This document shows positions 11,635 through 21,900 of a stretch of 64,000 nt of DNA, one piece after another (within the stretch, counting starts at the first letter, position 1; each line of letters opens with the position of its first letter). Source of the stretch: Gavia stellata (taxonomy: Eukaryota > Chordata > Aves > Gaviiformes > Gaviidae); assembly GCF_030936135.1 (NCBI RefSeq), contig NC_082600.1, positions 4,154,001 through 4,218,000 on the forward strand, in the 5' to 3' direction. The position numbers and the translations under genes were made by a program. The notes below the pieces were generated by a model, which was given only the letters and a program-made list of their open reading frames with translations, was not told where the DNA came from and did not search any database.

Positions 11635-13019
11635 CATTTGGCAGTCTTCATTTATTCAGCTTAAACAAAAGATATTTTTTTAAAAAATAATCAATAAATA
11701 AAACAGACATCACCAAGGAAACAACTATATTGAGTGGAGTACCATCAGGAACGTTAAATAGAACCCCCACCACAGCTTAAAGTAGCTCTCCACGCCACAA
11801 TGAAAGAACATTTTGTAAGGCATAACTGTTCACAAACAAGACTGGCTGTTCTGTACAAACCTTCGTGTATTTATAATGCCCTATTCAGAGATGTAGGATT
11901 TGTCACTCTCTGTGCACAAAACACTACTGTTAGAACCAGGGCTCTGTACATTACTTGCTTGCCATCACTGGCAAAAGTGCTAAAATCATTTATCCAATCT
12001 TATAGCAAGAGGGATGCTCCAAAGCAGCAACAATCCCCCAGGACCAGGCAGGGGAGATTTCTCTGCCAGTTTGCTATGCCATAGGCATAAGCCATTACCA
12101 GCAAAACCACAGCCCCCCCCAGCCCTCAAGGACCACGAGCTGGCCGGGTGTGCTCAGTGAAGCTGAATGTATTACTGCCAATCCCAAATCACATTCCCAT
12201 CGAGTACTAACCAGAGCCCCACCAAAGATGGGGTGCATTCTCTGTCAGACATTCCAGTTTCCCAGTTACCTTTGCCCTTTCGCAAACCATGGGGTTATTT
12301 TGTCAGAAAACAAGTAATTATCCTGAAAACAAAGTAAGTTATCAGCTAAAGTGCAGGACCCCTGCAGTGAGAAGTACGCATCCATTTTTAGACTCGGAAT
12401 TTAGCATAGCCCATAAGGATTCTCTCCTATCCGCATGAATCGTAACAAATTCAGTTTTGGAAAATAGTGCCTATAAAACTTTAGGTACACTAACATCAAC
12501 AGCATTTCAGTGAGCTTTCATGGAAAGAACGGAACAGATGCCCGTTCTGTATCGCTAATTCTGCACGAGAGAAGCGCCATCCCTACCCGAGCTCCGTCAT
12601 TCTTCCGCAAAGTACAGACAGGAGAACAATCCCACAAGCTGTACTTTGGCTACCGAGAAAAGAAGCACAAACCTTTAGAAAAATACAATGCAAGAAAAAA
12701 TTTGAGATAAAAATATATACCTTTGGTTAAAAACCATCCCTTTAAACAAGAGTCCTTTGTAACTCAGCTAGAACAAAAAAGCTTCACTTAGACTGAACAG
12801 TAGTAAAAATTAGTTCTAAGCGCTTATTTCCTAACCCAAAGGACCCTTCTAAAATGTCAGTGATTTTTTTTTTGCAGGATTTACACATTTGATGTTCATT
12901 ATTTATAGGGATCGTTATATTTGCAGCAATAATCTATATAAATTTTCCACGAAGAGAATGTTTGTAGCACAAGCTCCTCCACCAACAGTCTTTACAAAAA
13001 AAAAAGAGACTAGAAGTTC
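11635..13019 (-). other. GNPNAT1: GNPNAT1 3'UTR
   Basis: About 1.4 kb between the stop codon and the inferred cleavage site. It is AT-rich and has no other minus-strand AATAAA before the distal signal at 11651-11656, so a single main 3' end is expected. Plus-strand AATAAA hexamers at 11693-11702 lie inside it and could serve a long STYX transcript running the other way. Confidence 0.75.
11651..11656 (-). terminator. GNPNAT1: GNPNAT1 poly(A) signal AATAAA
   Basis: TTTATT on the plus strand reads AATAAA for GNPNAT1. The following minus-strand sequence turns GT-rich (tgtatctggtctggttttt), as expected for a downstream element. Cleavage is expected at about 11621-11641. Confidence 0.7.
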
Positions 13020-13167
13020 TTAATTAAAGAACCGTTGAAACATGTAGTTTTCTTCAGATACCAAATAGCCAAACTTCTTATAGAAATCCACATTTTTTGG
13101 GAGACACTCAAGCGTAATTTTGTAACAGTTCAGTCTCTTACTTAGCAACGTAAGGGTGGACATTAAT
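13020..13167 (-). CDS. GNPNAT1: GNPNAT1 terminal coding exon
   Basis: 148 nt coding. [20 protein letters not shown] leads into [18 protein letters not shown] and FQRFFN, then TAA at 13022-13020. Acceptor ctgtctctttcag. Contains the acceptor-side GNAT motif B (FYKKFGY). Confidence 0.95.
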
Positions 13168-15882
13168 CTGAAAGAGACAGAAACCCAACAGTTAAATGAA
13201 AGAGCCCTGAACGCTGGATCAATTAACATTTAATTAGCTAAAGTTATCAGACCTACAATACTGAGATTTTACAGCAGTCTGCATTTTCCTTCACTACACA
13301 GGATAGTTGCTATCCCAAGAAAAAAAAAAAAAAAAAAGAACAAAGTACCAGCATCTTGCAGATAATGTTATGTCACTGCTGGAAGAACCTCAGCTTGCTC
13401 TCTGCCAGCTAAAACCCTGCTCTCGGTGGTCTGGTGAGCGATCTCTGCCAGCACCCATCAGCGTGGTAAGGTGGGGGGAGACAAACCAAGCGGGTGAGGG
13501 CTCGCTGCCCTGCCTGCTGTTGAACGGCTAAGGTGGTGAAATACTTACAGTTTACCAAGCTGCTTTCCTCTGCACTCCCCGCTCACGACGACATCTTCTA
13601 TCCTTCCTCTCTGTGAAGATACAGGCAGGTGTTAGTCGAACAGAACACTGTTGTGTTAAGTTTCCCTACTGCGCTACATTTCACGCTTGGATTTTCTGCC
13701 ATCTACTTAGATACAGCTCCTCCAGCGGCCGACGTGCTCGTAATGCCCCTTCCAGCACCCAGCAGGAGCTGCAGCCCCACCACGGCTTTTCCCGCTAAGG
13801 GATTCGTATCTCCCCAGCTCCCCGTTTTCACACGTCTAGCTGGGACTCCACAGCAGCGAGATCCTCAGCCATCTGCTCCATCAGAACCAAGCCTGACTAG
13901 TTCAAAAGCTCACTGGGAGGGAGAACAGGACAGACAGCAAATTGCTCTTTTTCCTTAAGAAAAGCCCAAGCTTCCTTTTACTGTTTAGCTGAACACCCAA
14001 GGATGGGAGATATTTTTAAAGTGCCTTTGTCACTGACTCAGCAGAAGGTACTTCATCACACAGTAACACCATAAAAATAAAACACACAGAGTCTGGGGAC
14101 GAAATCTTTTTCCTCACTTCACAGCCGCAGCGAGAGAATATACCTTTGCACAGGAGTGAGTGAACTTATGTTCTATCACCAGCGTTGCCGTAGCAACAAT
14201 CTGTCCAAGATTTGTGTCTTCTACGACAGTAACGTAGTAATCTCCAGATCTCTTCATGTGCTCAAAGGCTTCTGTGGGAGCAGACAGACAGTGGAACAGT
14301 CACCGTTAATCTCAGATTAAATTGCTGTGAAGTCTAACACTTGCAACAGATTCCGAACACAGATCACTGCAGAGCACAGGATCACAAGGAAGATGCGCCC
14401 TGAAAGCCCCGGAGTCAGACTAACCCAGAGACAGAACCAGGAAAAAGCAGAAATTAAACAAATGCCTTTTCCTCAGCTGCCAAGAGAGCCCTCCTTCCCC
14501 AGAGTCTCTGCAGATGGGCACTACGACGCAGGTGGCAGCACCTCTTCTAAGTTTTCTCACATCTCAGTCCAACCAGTGAAGCAAGCTCAGCAGCTGTTGA
14601 GCTATGATCAAAGGCAAGCCTCTGCCTCGCTAACGGTGCTGCAATAATTCAGCCAAAGCAAGCCATCACCGAGTAGTCCCTTCTGCCAGGTATCTAAAGC
14701 TCAGTTTCAAAAGCAGGTATACAATTTAAGCCTGTCCCAGCCAAGAAGCCCTTCAAGATACCTGCAACTGGATCCAACGCTAAGTGCCAAAGGCTGCCTC
14801 AGGGGAGCTGAACTAATAAATCCCTCTGGCATCAGGCAGCGGGGAGCCTCACACCCAAGTAGCTTTGCTGTCAGCATCAATACCCTCTGGTTCCCGGCAA
14901 CCTCTACAGAAATGCCAAGAAATAATGATATACTCACTGATAAACTGCTCTGGGCTTGCAACTCCCGTTTCAGTCAGCTGGCCCAGAACCTTAAAAAAGC
15001 CTGTTATAAAAGAAGGGAAAAAACCACAAACCCTCAGTGCGGGACAGAGACACACAGTTAGCTCCAAACAGTGCAGAAGGACCCGACATGGATGTTTGGA
15101 GACTTAACCTCCTTGTGGCACCAACCAATTCAGTCGAAAGTAAAGGCCTGTGCTCTGCGTGTTATAGAATTAGACCGTAATCTTAAACTTCCGCCTTGAG
15201 CAATGCTGAAGGATCAGCTAATGCACGAGCAGCAAACTGCAGCTCGAGTGCAGAAGATGCATATACTCAAGCAAGAAAAGGCTAAGCCTGAAATTAGGTG
15301 ATATTAAGCTGTATGTTCAGAACAACCTTTTTATCCAAGTTACAGAACTAAAGAAGTCTTCGTGGACTAATAATAATATGCTGGTTCACATTACTTTTAT
15401 ATTAAAGGGAACAGTATGAACAACTGTACTCCCTCTCTAAAGCTGTGGTGAATAGGAAGCTGTGGCTTGTTTGGAAGATTTGACTTGAATTTTAAGATTG
15501 TTTTTGAGGTTAAAACGGTAAAACCAATTTTGAGGGTCACCCAACACAGCACCAATCCATGCTGCAGAGTGCTCAAATTCCTTATTGATAAAAAAAACCC
15601 AAATCAGATAAAATGAGCAATCCTAATCTACTGAGAGATCATGCAGAAATACATATTATCTAGTTCAGCATGGAGCTTTTGTTGGTGATGATCATTAAAC
15701 AGGATTTTACCTCGATTTAAATCAGCTGTGCAAAGTGGTCTCAAAACTAGGCCATCTCCTGGATCTAAAGGAGAAATAGCAGGAGAAAACATCGTTGTGT
15801 TCTCACTCCAGTCAAGCTCATGCAGAATATTTGGGTCAAACATCGGTGTGTCGTCAGGCATCACGGTTGCAACAGGCATCAT
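13020..15882 (-). CDS. GNPNAT1: GNPNAT1, glucosamine-6-phosphate N-acetyltransferase (complete)
   Basis: Transfers acetyl from acetyl-CoA to glucosamine-6-phosphate, giving GlcNAc-6-phosphate on the way to UDP-GlcNAc; a GNAT-fold enzyme associated with endomembranes. Coding exons in transcript order: 15882-15711, 15000-14938, 14271-14144, 13610-13549 and 13167-13020. All join in phase to 190 codons plus TAA. Markers: MFDP and [14 protein letters not shown] near the N-terminus, the GNAT motif A acetyl-CoA loop R-G-K-Q-L-G at residues 135-140, and SEENYM near the end. Human is 184 residues as I recall. The human start aligns best with the in-frame Met at 15861 (183 residues), while two ATGs at 15882 and 15879 would add seven. 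I chose the first, which has G at -3. Exon 1 is non-coding. Confidence 0.96.
13549..13610 (-). CDS. GNPNAT1: GNPNAT1 exon 5 (acetyl-CoA loop)
   Basis: 62 nt: [20 protein letters not shown] plus two bases of Leu. It carries the R-G-x-x-x-G pyrophosphate-binding loop. Acceptor tatcttcacag, donor AAACT|gtaagt. Confidence 0.95.
14144..14271 (-). CDS. GNPNAT1: GNPNAT1 exon 4
   Basis: 128 nt starting [19 protein letters not shown] and ending HSCAK. Core beta strands of the GNAT fold ([15 protein letters not shown]). Acceptor gctcccacag; donor AAAG|gtatat. Confidence 0.95.
14938..15000 (-). CDS. GNPNAT1: GNPNAT1 exon 3
   Basis: 63 nt: [20 protein letters not shown] plus I and one base. Acceptor ttataacag, donor ATCA|gtgagt. 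Confidence 0.95.
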
Positions 15883-15898
15883 GGCTGCGACAGGTGTT
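15711..15898 (-). CDS. GNPNAT1: GNPNAT1 exon 2 (start codon)
   Basis: Acceptor ttctgttccag, then 16 nt of 5'UTR, then ATGATG at 15882. Encodes residues 1-57 and one base of Gly58. Donor CGAG|gtaaaa. The ancestral-looking start ([10 protein letters not shown]) is eight codons in. Confidence 0.94.
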
Positions 15899-18524
15899 CT
15901 GGAACAGAACGGACATGGGTAAGGAACACTTTGGTTTGCTCTTGTTTTAATCTCTAAATCTGCTATTTCCCCTGGTTATATCATGCCACGTGATGTTCCT
16001 CAGGGACGTAAAGAAAGGTGAATGAAACCAGAACTGTTGTTCACTTTATCTGCAACTTAAGCTCCTCAACCTTCACCGGACTAGGCCGCTGGGTTAAACA
16101 AAGACACTGACACTGTGCACGTTATCTAAAGTCAACACATGTGGCACTTTTATCTTCATCTGGGAAGTTTCTTCTCTTGGAAGAAAAACCCCAGGTAAGA
16201 CACTGACTAGGATCTTTAACCTCTACAGCCCTCTGAAAAGGAAAGCATCTCGCACTCTCAAGAAACCTCCCTAACATACTGTTTACCGAGCACAGAGGAG
16301 ATCATTTGCATCGGTGTTCCATTTAAAACCAGCGGTAGCAATAGTACGCTTTTTTCAACCAGTCCCATCACATAACTATTTAGCATCTCAGCCAAGAGGC
16401 ACTACATCACACATAGGAAAACACAGATGAGGCAACAGCCTGTACGCACGCTTGCAGCCCGTACTGCGTTTCTCATGCACTCATGTTTGCTCTGTGTATT
16501 TACAAAAGCAAATGCCATCTCAGCTGGAAAGCACAGCACCTCATTGTCCATTAACAGGTAAAACGCAGAACTGCCAAGATGACGGTGAGACACCTGTTAA
16601 TGCTTAAAGAGAGATTTGGGATTGTGTATTATTCGGAATTAGGGATAAGAGGAAGCAAAAGGGATATATTTTCCTAATTGCTAGATACAGGAAAATAATT
16701 CTTACTTTTTCACCTGTGGAATACCTGGTCAGGTTTCTGGTATGAACAGAGCGTATCATGGGAACTTCTCCTGAGACTAAATTCTTTATACATCTTCAAA
16801 TTAACTTAGCTGCACCATAAAAGATACAGTAGTCACATGCTGTTGGACAGGCCAAAGAAACATCAGAAAGAAGAATGTATTTGGGATGAATACTTTTCAA
16901 AATAGGACATCTTACAGCCCTGTTAAGCTGCCCAGAGAAAGTACAGAGGATGTTAGCTATGAAGCATCTCAGTGTAACTGCAGCACACGAGCCTCAAAAC
17001 TGAAGGTGGCTCCGGAAACCCAACTGAAAAAGCTTCTTTAAAAAAACCCAACCAACCACAAAAATCTTTTTTTATGCCACCTGCTGGTATACACTGGCCT
17101 TTAAATCCCCACTCTCATCTCAATCTTGCATATAAAAGTAAAAAAAATGCTGTTATAGCAATTAAACAGCAATACAAATTCTCATCTCACATGAATTTTC
17201 AAAACAAAACAGCGGGAAAAATGAAGTGTAAAGGGAGAGTCAGAAGTGAGAATCCAGGTCTTCCAGGTCTCAGTCCTGAGCTTCAGTGATCAGATCACGC
17301 TGATATGTGTGGAGGACTGCAAGTCCACCGCCAGCGTATTAATTATGTCACTGCTAAGCAAAAGTGAAGTCTCCCTGGTTCCAGTGATACATTTGGTACC
17401 TCTGTTCCTAGATCTTGATTATTTTAACGCTGCCGTTACCCTGTCCCATTACAAAACCTTCCTAGAATTCATGAGTGTTCATAACAACATTCAAATAGTG
17501 TCCTGTATGGAAGAAAATAGATCTAATTCATTTCAGCTCAGGCTTACTGAATACCAAGCACACATGGCAGCAAAAAAGCACATGAAGGAAATAAAATTTT
17601 TGATGCTCTTCAAGCAGTTAGTGACAAACTAAGAGTTATTTTTCAAACTACATCCAGCACAGCTGGAGCAGGAAGAAGTTTGAAGCTTCATGCATTTGCT
17701 GGAGTCAGGAATATGACTTAATAGAAATGCATTGGCCAATTAAAAAAAAGGGTTAATGTCTCCCCCGGAGCATCCCGGGCTCCCCACCCGTGTCAGGAGC
17801 GGGAGGGGGCCGTGCCAGCACCCACGGGGCACGTTCGGCCCCTCTCGCCCGTCCCACCTCCCTCCACTCCGCTCTGTTCCAGGAAGCCGGCGGGGAGGGA
17901 GCACGGTATGCCGGGGGTGCCCCCGAGATGAGCTGCCTGCCCGAGGGGGACACCCCCACCCCGGGGGGGGAACCGCTGGGTGCTCGGGCAGACCTCTGCC
18001 GGCTCTCCAGCGGCGGGGGACGGCGCGACAGAGCCCAGCCCTGCCCCGAGGGACGAGAGAGCCCCGCACGGCCCCTCGGCGGGGTCCCCACCTGAAGCAG
18101 CCTCACCGGGGGAGTGTTCACACACCCCCAAGCGCGGCCCCTCAGGGGGTCCCCGCAGCTCCCCTCAGCTGAAGCAGCCCCTCGGGGGTGGGACCTCACA
18201 CCCAGCCCCTCGGAGGGGTCCCCTCACCCCACACCCAGCCCCTCGAGGGGGTCCCCTCACCCCACACCCAGCGCCCCGGAGAGATCCCCTCACCTCACAC
18301 CCAGCCCCTCGAGGGGGTCCCCTCACCTCACACCCAGCCCCTCGAGGGGTCCCCGCAGGCCCACCCCTCACACAGCCCCTCAGGGGGTACCACACACCCC
18401 TCCCAGCCCCTCGGGGGGGTCCCCGCAGGCCCGCCCCTCACACAGCCCCTGAGGGGGGGCGCTGAGGAGCCGGAGGCGCCCCCCGCAGCCCCCCTCAGGC
18501 GGCGCCCGCCCCGCCCGCACTCAC
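15899..18524 (-). other. GNPNAT1: GNPNAT1 intron 1
   Basis: 2.6 kb from the exon 1 donor GCGCGG|gtgagt to the exon 2 acceptor. The 3' 1.85 kb is AT-rich and empty to my eye; the 5' 0.75 kb is part of the CpG island and holds the 33-bp minisatellite. Confidence 0.75.
18177..18462. repeat. 33-bp GC-rich minisatellite
   Basis: Tandem units built around CAGCCCCTCGAGGGG. Unit starts at 18203, 18236, 18269, 18302 and 18335 are exactly 33 bp apart; later units drift (38, 31 and 39 bp), and degenerate copies extend left to about 18070. Each unit centres on a near-palindrome CCCCTCGAGGGG. Because 33 is a multiple of three, open frames persist on both strands and mimic genes. Confidence 0.92.
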
Positions 18525-18590
18525 CCGCGCACGAGGCCGCGGCGCCAACTGCCGCCTGCACCGGCTCCGCCGCAGGCGCCGCACGGACGT
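18525..18590 (-). other. GNPNAT1: GNPNAT1 exon 1 (5'UTR)
   Basis: The donor GCGCGG|gtgagtgcg at 18524 faces the exon 2 acceptor at 15899 and defines the 3' edge. The upstream edge is a guess from the GC boxes at about 18594-18606. No ATG in frame with exon 2 is needed here, since exon 2 supplies the start. Confidence 0.65.
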
Positions 18591-18816
18591 GGCGGGGGGC
18601 GGGGCCCGGCACGCACGCACGCCAGCGCGCAACCAATCGCCGCCCGTCGGCCCCGCCCCGGCTCCGCGCGCTCGGAACTCCGGGCCGCCCCCGCGACCTT
18701 CGGGAACAGCCCCTCCCCCGCGCGCGGATTGGGCGATACGTCGTGTGACCACGCCCCCTGTCTGCTAGAGGCCCCGCCCCTCGTGTTACGTAGCGCTGTA
18801 GCCCTCAGAGCCGGGG

Positions 18817-18982
18817 CAAGATGGCGGGCGCTGCTCCGGGGCCGCTGCCTCTCCGCAGCCCGGGTGCTTCTGCGCGGCCTCGGCGCTCCTGTGGAGCCCT
18901 CCCGCCGCCCCTCCCGCCGCTCCCCGGCCTGAAGGGCCATTTCACTCTGGCGGTGGCCCCGATAGGCTCGGCGGGAGGCAGG
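18817..18982 (+). other. Candidate first exon of a divergent transcript
   Basis: CAAGATGGCGGG at 18817-18828 is the YY1-type motif usual just downstream of CpG-island start sites. From ATG 18821 a 54-codon frame (MAGAAPG... to ...SAGGR) runs exactly to a donor-like GG|GTGAGG at 18983. The Pro/Ala/Arg-rich peptide matches no family I recognise, and frame choice in GC-rich DNA is weak evidence. It may be a lncRNA exon, a small gene, or only a promoter element. Confidence 0.35.
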
Positions 18983-21900
18983 GTGAGGGCAGCGAGGCCG
19001 ACCGGGCCTCAGGCCCTGCCGCCTCGCTCCGCCGTGGGGGCACGAAGGCTGCGGCCTTTGCCCTGACAGGGTTTTGACGCCTGAAAGAAAATCCTTCCGC
19101 CTCCCTGGAGTAGCATCTTCCCAGGAGCGAGGCGGGTGGCGGGGGAGCGGGCAGCGTCTGTCAGCACAAGGAGTGATTTCTCCTAAAGTGGGGCGTGGGG
19201 AGCTCTGCTCCTCGCAGCGTGGTGCCGGGGGGGCCTTTGCTGGATCACACCTTCCTCTCATCTCTGCCTGCTTTCTCTTTACAGCTCGGTAGGGTTTTTG
19301 TCAGCCAGCTGCCTTTCCCATAAAGGTTTTGGTATTTGTTTTGACTGACTGCAGGACTTTCTTCTGGGGGAAAGGTAAAACTGAGGCCCAGGTCACGTGA
19401 GGTCAGTGAAGAGCTGTATGATGCTTTTCAGAAGCAACAGATCACTAGGCAGCTCGCAGGGTGTAATTGCTGGCTGCTCTGCATACATTTCCCTGTGTTT
19501 TCACTGGGGTTTGGCCTCTGGAGTTCCTCCAGGAAGCTGCTTGGTGGCTTTGGAGGGCTGCTGTCTTTAATCCAGAGCTGGCCACAGCTGAGGAGGGGCT
19601 CACGGGTACCTGATGAAAGGGCTATACAAAGGTTCCTCTTTCTCCTGAGGAATGCAGGTGGCAGCAGCTTTCATCATGAAAGCATCCCTTGCTTTGATAA
19701 TTTTAATCTCTGGGGGATTGTTTTCGGATGCTCCATCACTCTCATTGGGCAAGATCTGCTGTCCTGTGCTGGCATGGGCCTTGTTCAGCCTCCAAGGCTG
19801 GCAGAGAGCATGAGTGAGGGTTTTTCTGCCTTTTCAATAAAAAAAACCAAGAGATCATCTTGAAAGACTCTTTTATAAATAGCTGAGGTCAAGATGTGCA
19901 TGTAACATGGAGCAGGAGGCCTGCTGAACAAGATAATTACACAACGTGCTTCTGAGACATGATTTTCATTTTCCATGTTTCTTCCCCCTGTTCCTTTACC
20001 CTCAGAATGAATCACTCACTGTTACCGAGGAAACAATCAACATCATTACTTAGTTTTTAGTTTTTTGGGCCCAGAGTGACCAGATGACACACACCAACCT
20101 CCCCGGGCTCAGGCACACCCAAAGTCTGGGGGCGATGCTCGCCCTGAGCTTGTCCAGGTCTGGGGGCTGCATGGGTGAATCACCGCGACTATTAACCTTT
20201 TGTTGCAAGGGAAAAACACAAACTGGGTGTGAGCTTTCCGCTCCCCGTTCCTTCTCTATTTCCTTTGTTTTGAGGGATTAAGAGGAGTGGGAAGGTCCCA
20301 TCCATGCTAAAAAATTAACACTGTATCTTGCTTCTGTGCAGAAAAAGAAATGGGGAAGCGCTGCTTGGGCTGGTTAAATTGGGAAACTGGAAGTGCGGAC
20401 ACTGTGTGAAAAATGACAGACAGGGCTTTAGCTTAACTACCTCCACGGTGCCTTTTCCTCAATGGAAGGATTTTACAGATGTGAGGGAGATTTTGCATTT
20501 TGCTTAAGTAACTGTGAAAAGTCATGACTTTTTAAAAATAAAATCATGACATAACAAGGCCGTGACCACATGGGGTCAGCCCAGCTCTCCCCAGTGAGGC
20601 TCGGAGCAGAGGTCCTGGACCTGCACAGGGAATACAGCGGGTTTTGGACAAGCTTTATCCAGATACATCCTCCCAGTTTCCGGCAATCGGCCGTGTGGGG
20701 ACATCCTGACCCAGAAGGTACATCCGTCCCGTGGTATTTAATAGCTGAATGGTGCTGTCCTCCGTGCATGTATCTCAGCTTCTGACTTCCAGAGCTCCGT
20801 CTGCGCCACAGCGTAATGTTGCAGAATGAGGAAAAAATCCTTTGGTTTGGTTAAACCTCTTGCCCTGCCCCAGCAGGGCTGTTTTTGTTAGTCCTGGAGA
20901 CCAGTCCTGTCCTATTTACCGCCACAGGTACTGACTTCACCTTGGCCTGAGGACAGCAACCTTTCTGCACATGGATTTTGTAGCAGCGTGAGTCTAAACC
21001 AGAGCAGGGAAATGATCTGGATGAAAAAAACCTTCCCGAGAAAAGGTGAATTTGCCAGGCTGGGGGCAGAGGTGGGAACAGACCCTCTTCAACTGGGTTT
21101 GCAAGCTGAAAGCAAAGAAACCTGTCCTGACGGAGGGGCTTAAACTGAACAGTGCCTCTGTCAGTGCCTCCGAAACCCTTTTCCATTTCAGGAACCCAGA
21201 GACATTTTGGAGAAGGGCCGCTGTCACAAGGGGATTAACCTCTCACAAAGGTTTGCTCTTTACACCCTCCCAGGGCCCATCCAAAACCCTCTGGCAAAAC
21301 CTGGGCCAACCGCGCAGGTAGGGCAGAACGCGGCCAGCTGGTTTTCAGCCACCCCCCTCCCCGTGAAGTAGGTTTTAAGCTTTTTCTCTAATTTTAACCA
21401 CATAGGAAGGAGATGGTGGTGCTTTTACAGGCTTTTAAAGAAGAGGTGGCCAGCAGGGAGGGATTGGATTAGTGTACCCAGCAAAGGGAAACTGGATCAG
21501 GGCCCAGCAACTTTGCGAAAGCTCCTGAGAGTCCACGCATGAAACAGGCTTCGCTTCTTCCCAAAAGCTTGGTGAAAGGCACGTGGCTGCTGATGAGCTC
21601 TCACATCTCCTTGAGACATCTCCGAGTCCCTCACGGTGGCTTTTTAAAGGTCAAGTAATTAGGGCCAGCGAGGATTCACAGCAGCCAACAGATAAATCTC
21701 CCCGGTACCTCCGAGGCCAAGATTTGGTTGCTGAAGAGCAAGGGGAAAGTTGAAATAACACATTTCCACTTGTGTCACGGATGCGTTCATCTCCTCTCCA
21801 CCGGTTCCACTGTGACGTATTTTGTTGCAGAGGAAAAAAAACAAACCAGGGAAGTGATATCCTCTGGCTGCTCCGTATTTGCCAGTGCTGGAACGAGGCG

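Larger units (their letters stand above)
13168..15710. other. GNPNAT1 introns 2-5
   Basis: Four GT-AG introns of about 380, 530, 670 and 710 bases. I see only an A run at 13319-13337 and otherwise plain AT-rich sequence; no transposon or RNA gene. Confidence 0.7.
17760..19070. promoter_or_regulatory. CpG island promoter, probably bidirectional
   Basis: Abrupt rise in G+C and CpG against AT-rich flanks. It contains the GNPNAT1 first exon, several GC boxes (for example ggggcggggcc near 18594-18605, ccccgcccc near 18651-18659 and 18771-18780), and CCAAT boxes in opposite orientation at 18633-18637 (+) and 18728-18732 (-). There is no TATA box. Opposed CCAAT boxes plus a right-facing YY1-type motif fit divergent initiation. 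Confidence 0.8.

Noticed and set aside
17740-18752. Many overlapping 100-190-codon frames in the CpG island
   Set aside because: The 33-bp unit is a multiple of three and GC-rich DNA is stop-poor, so frames stay open on both strands. The sequence is intron 1 and promoter of GNPNAT1.
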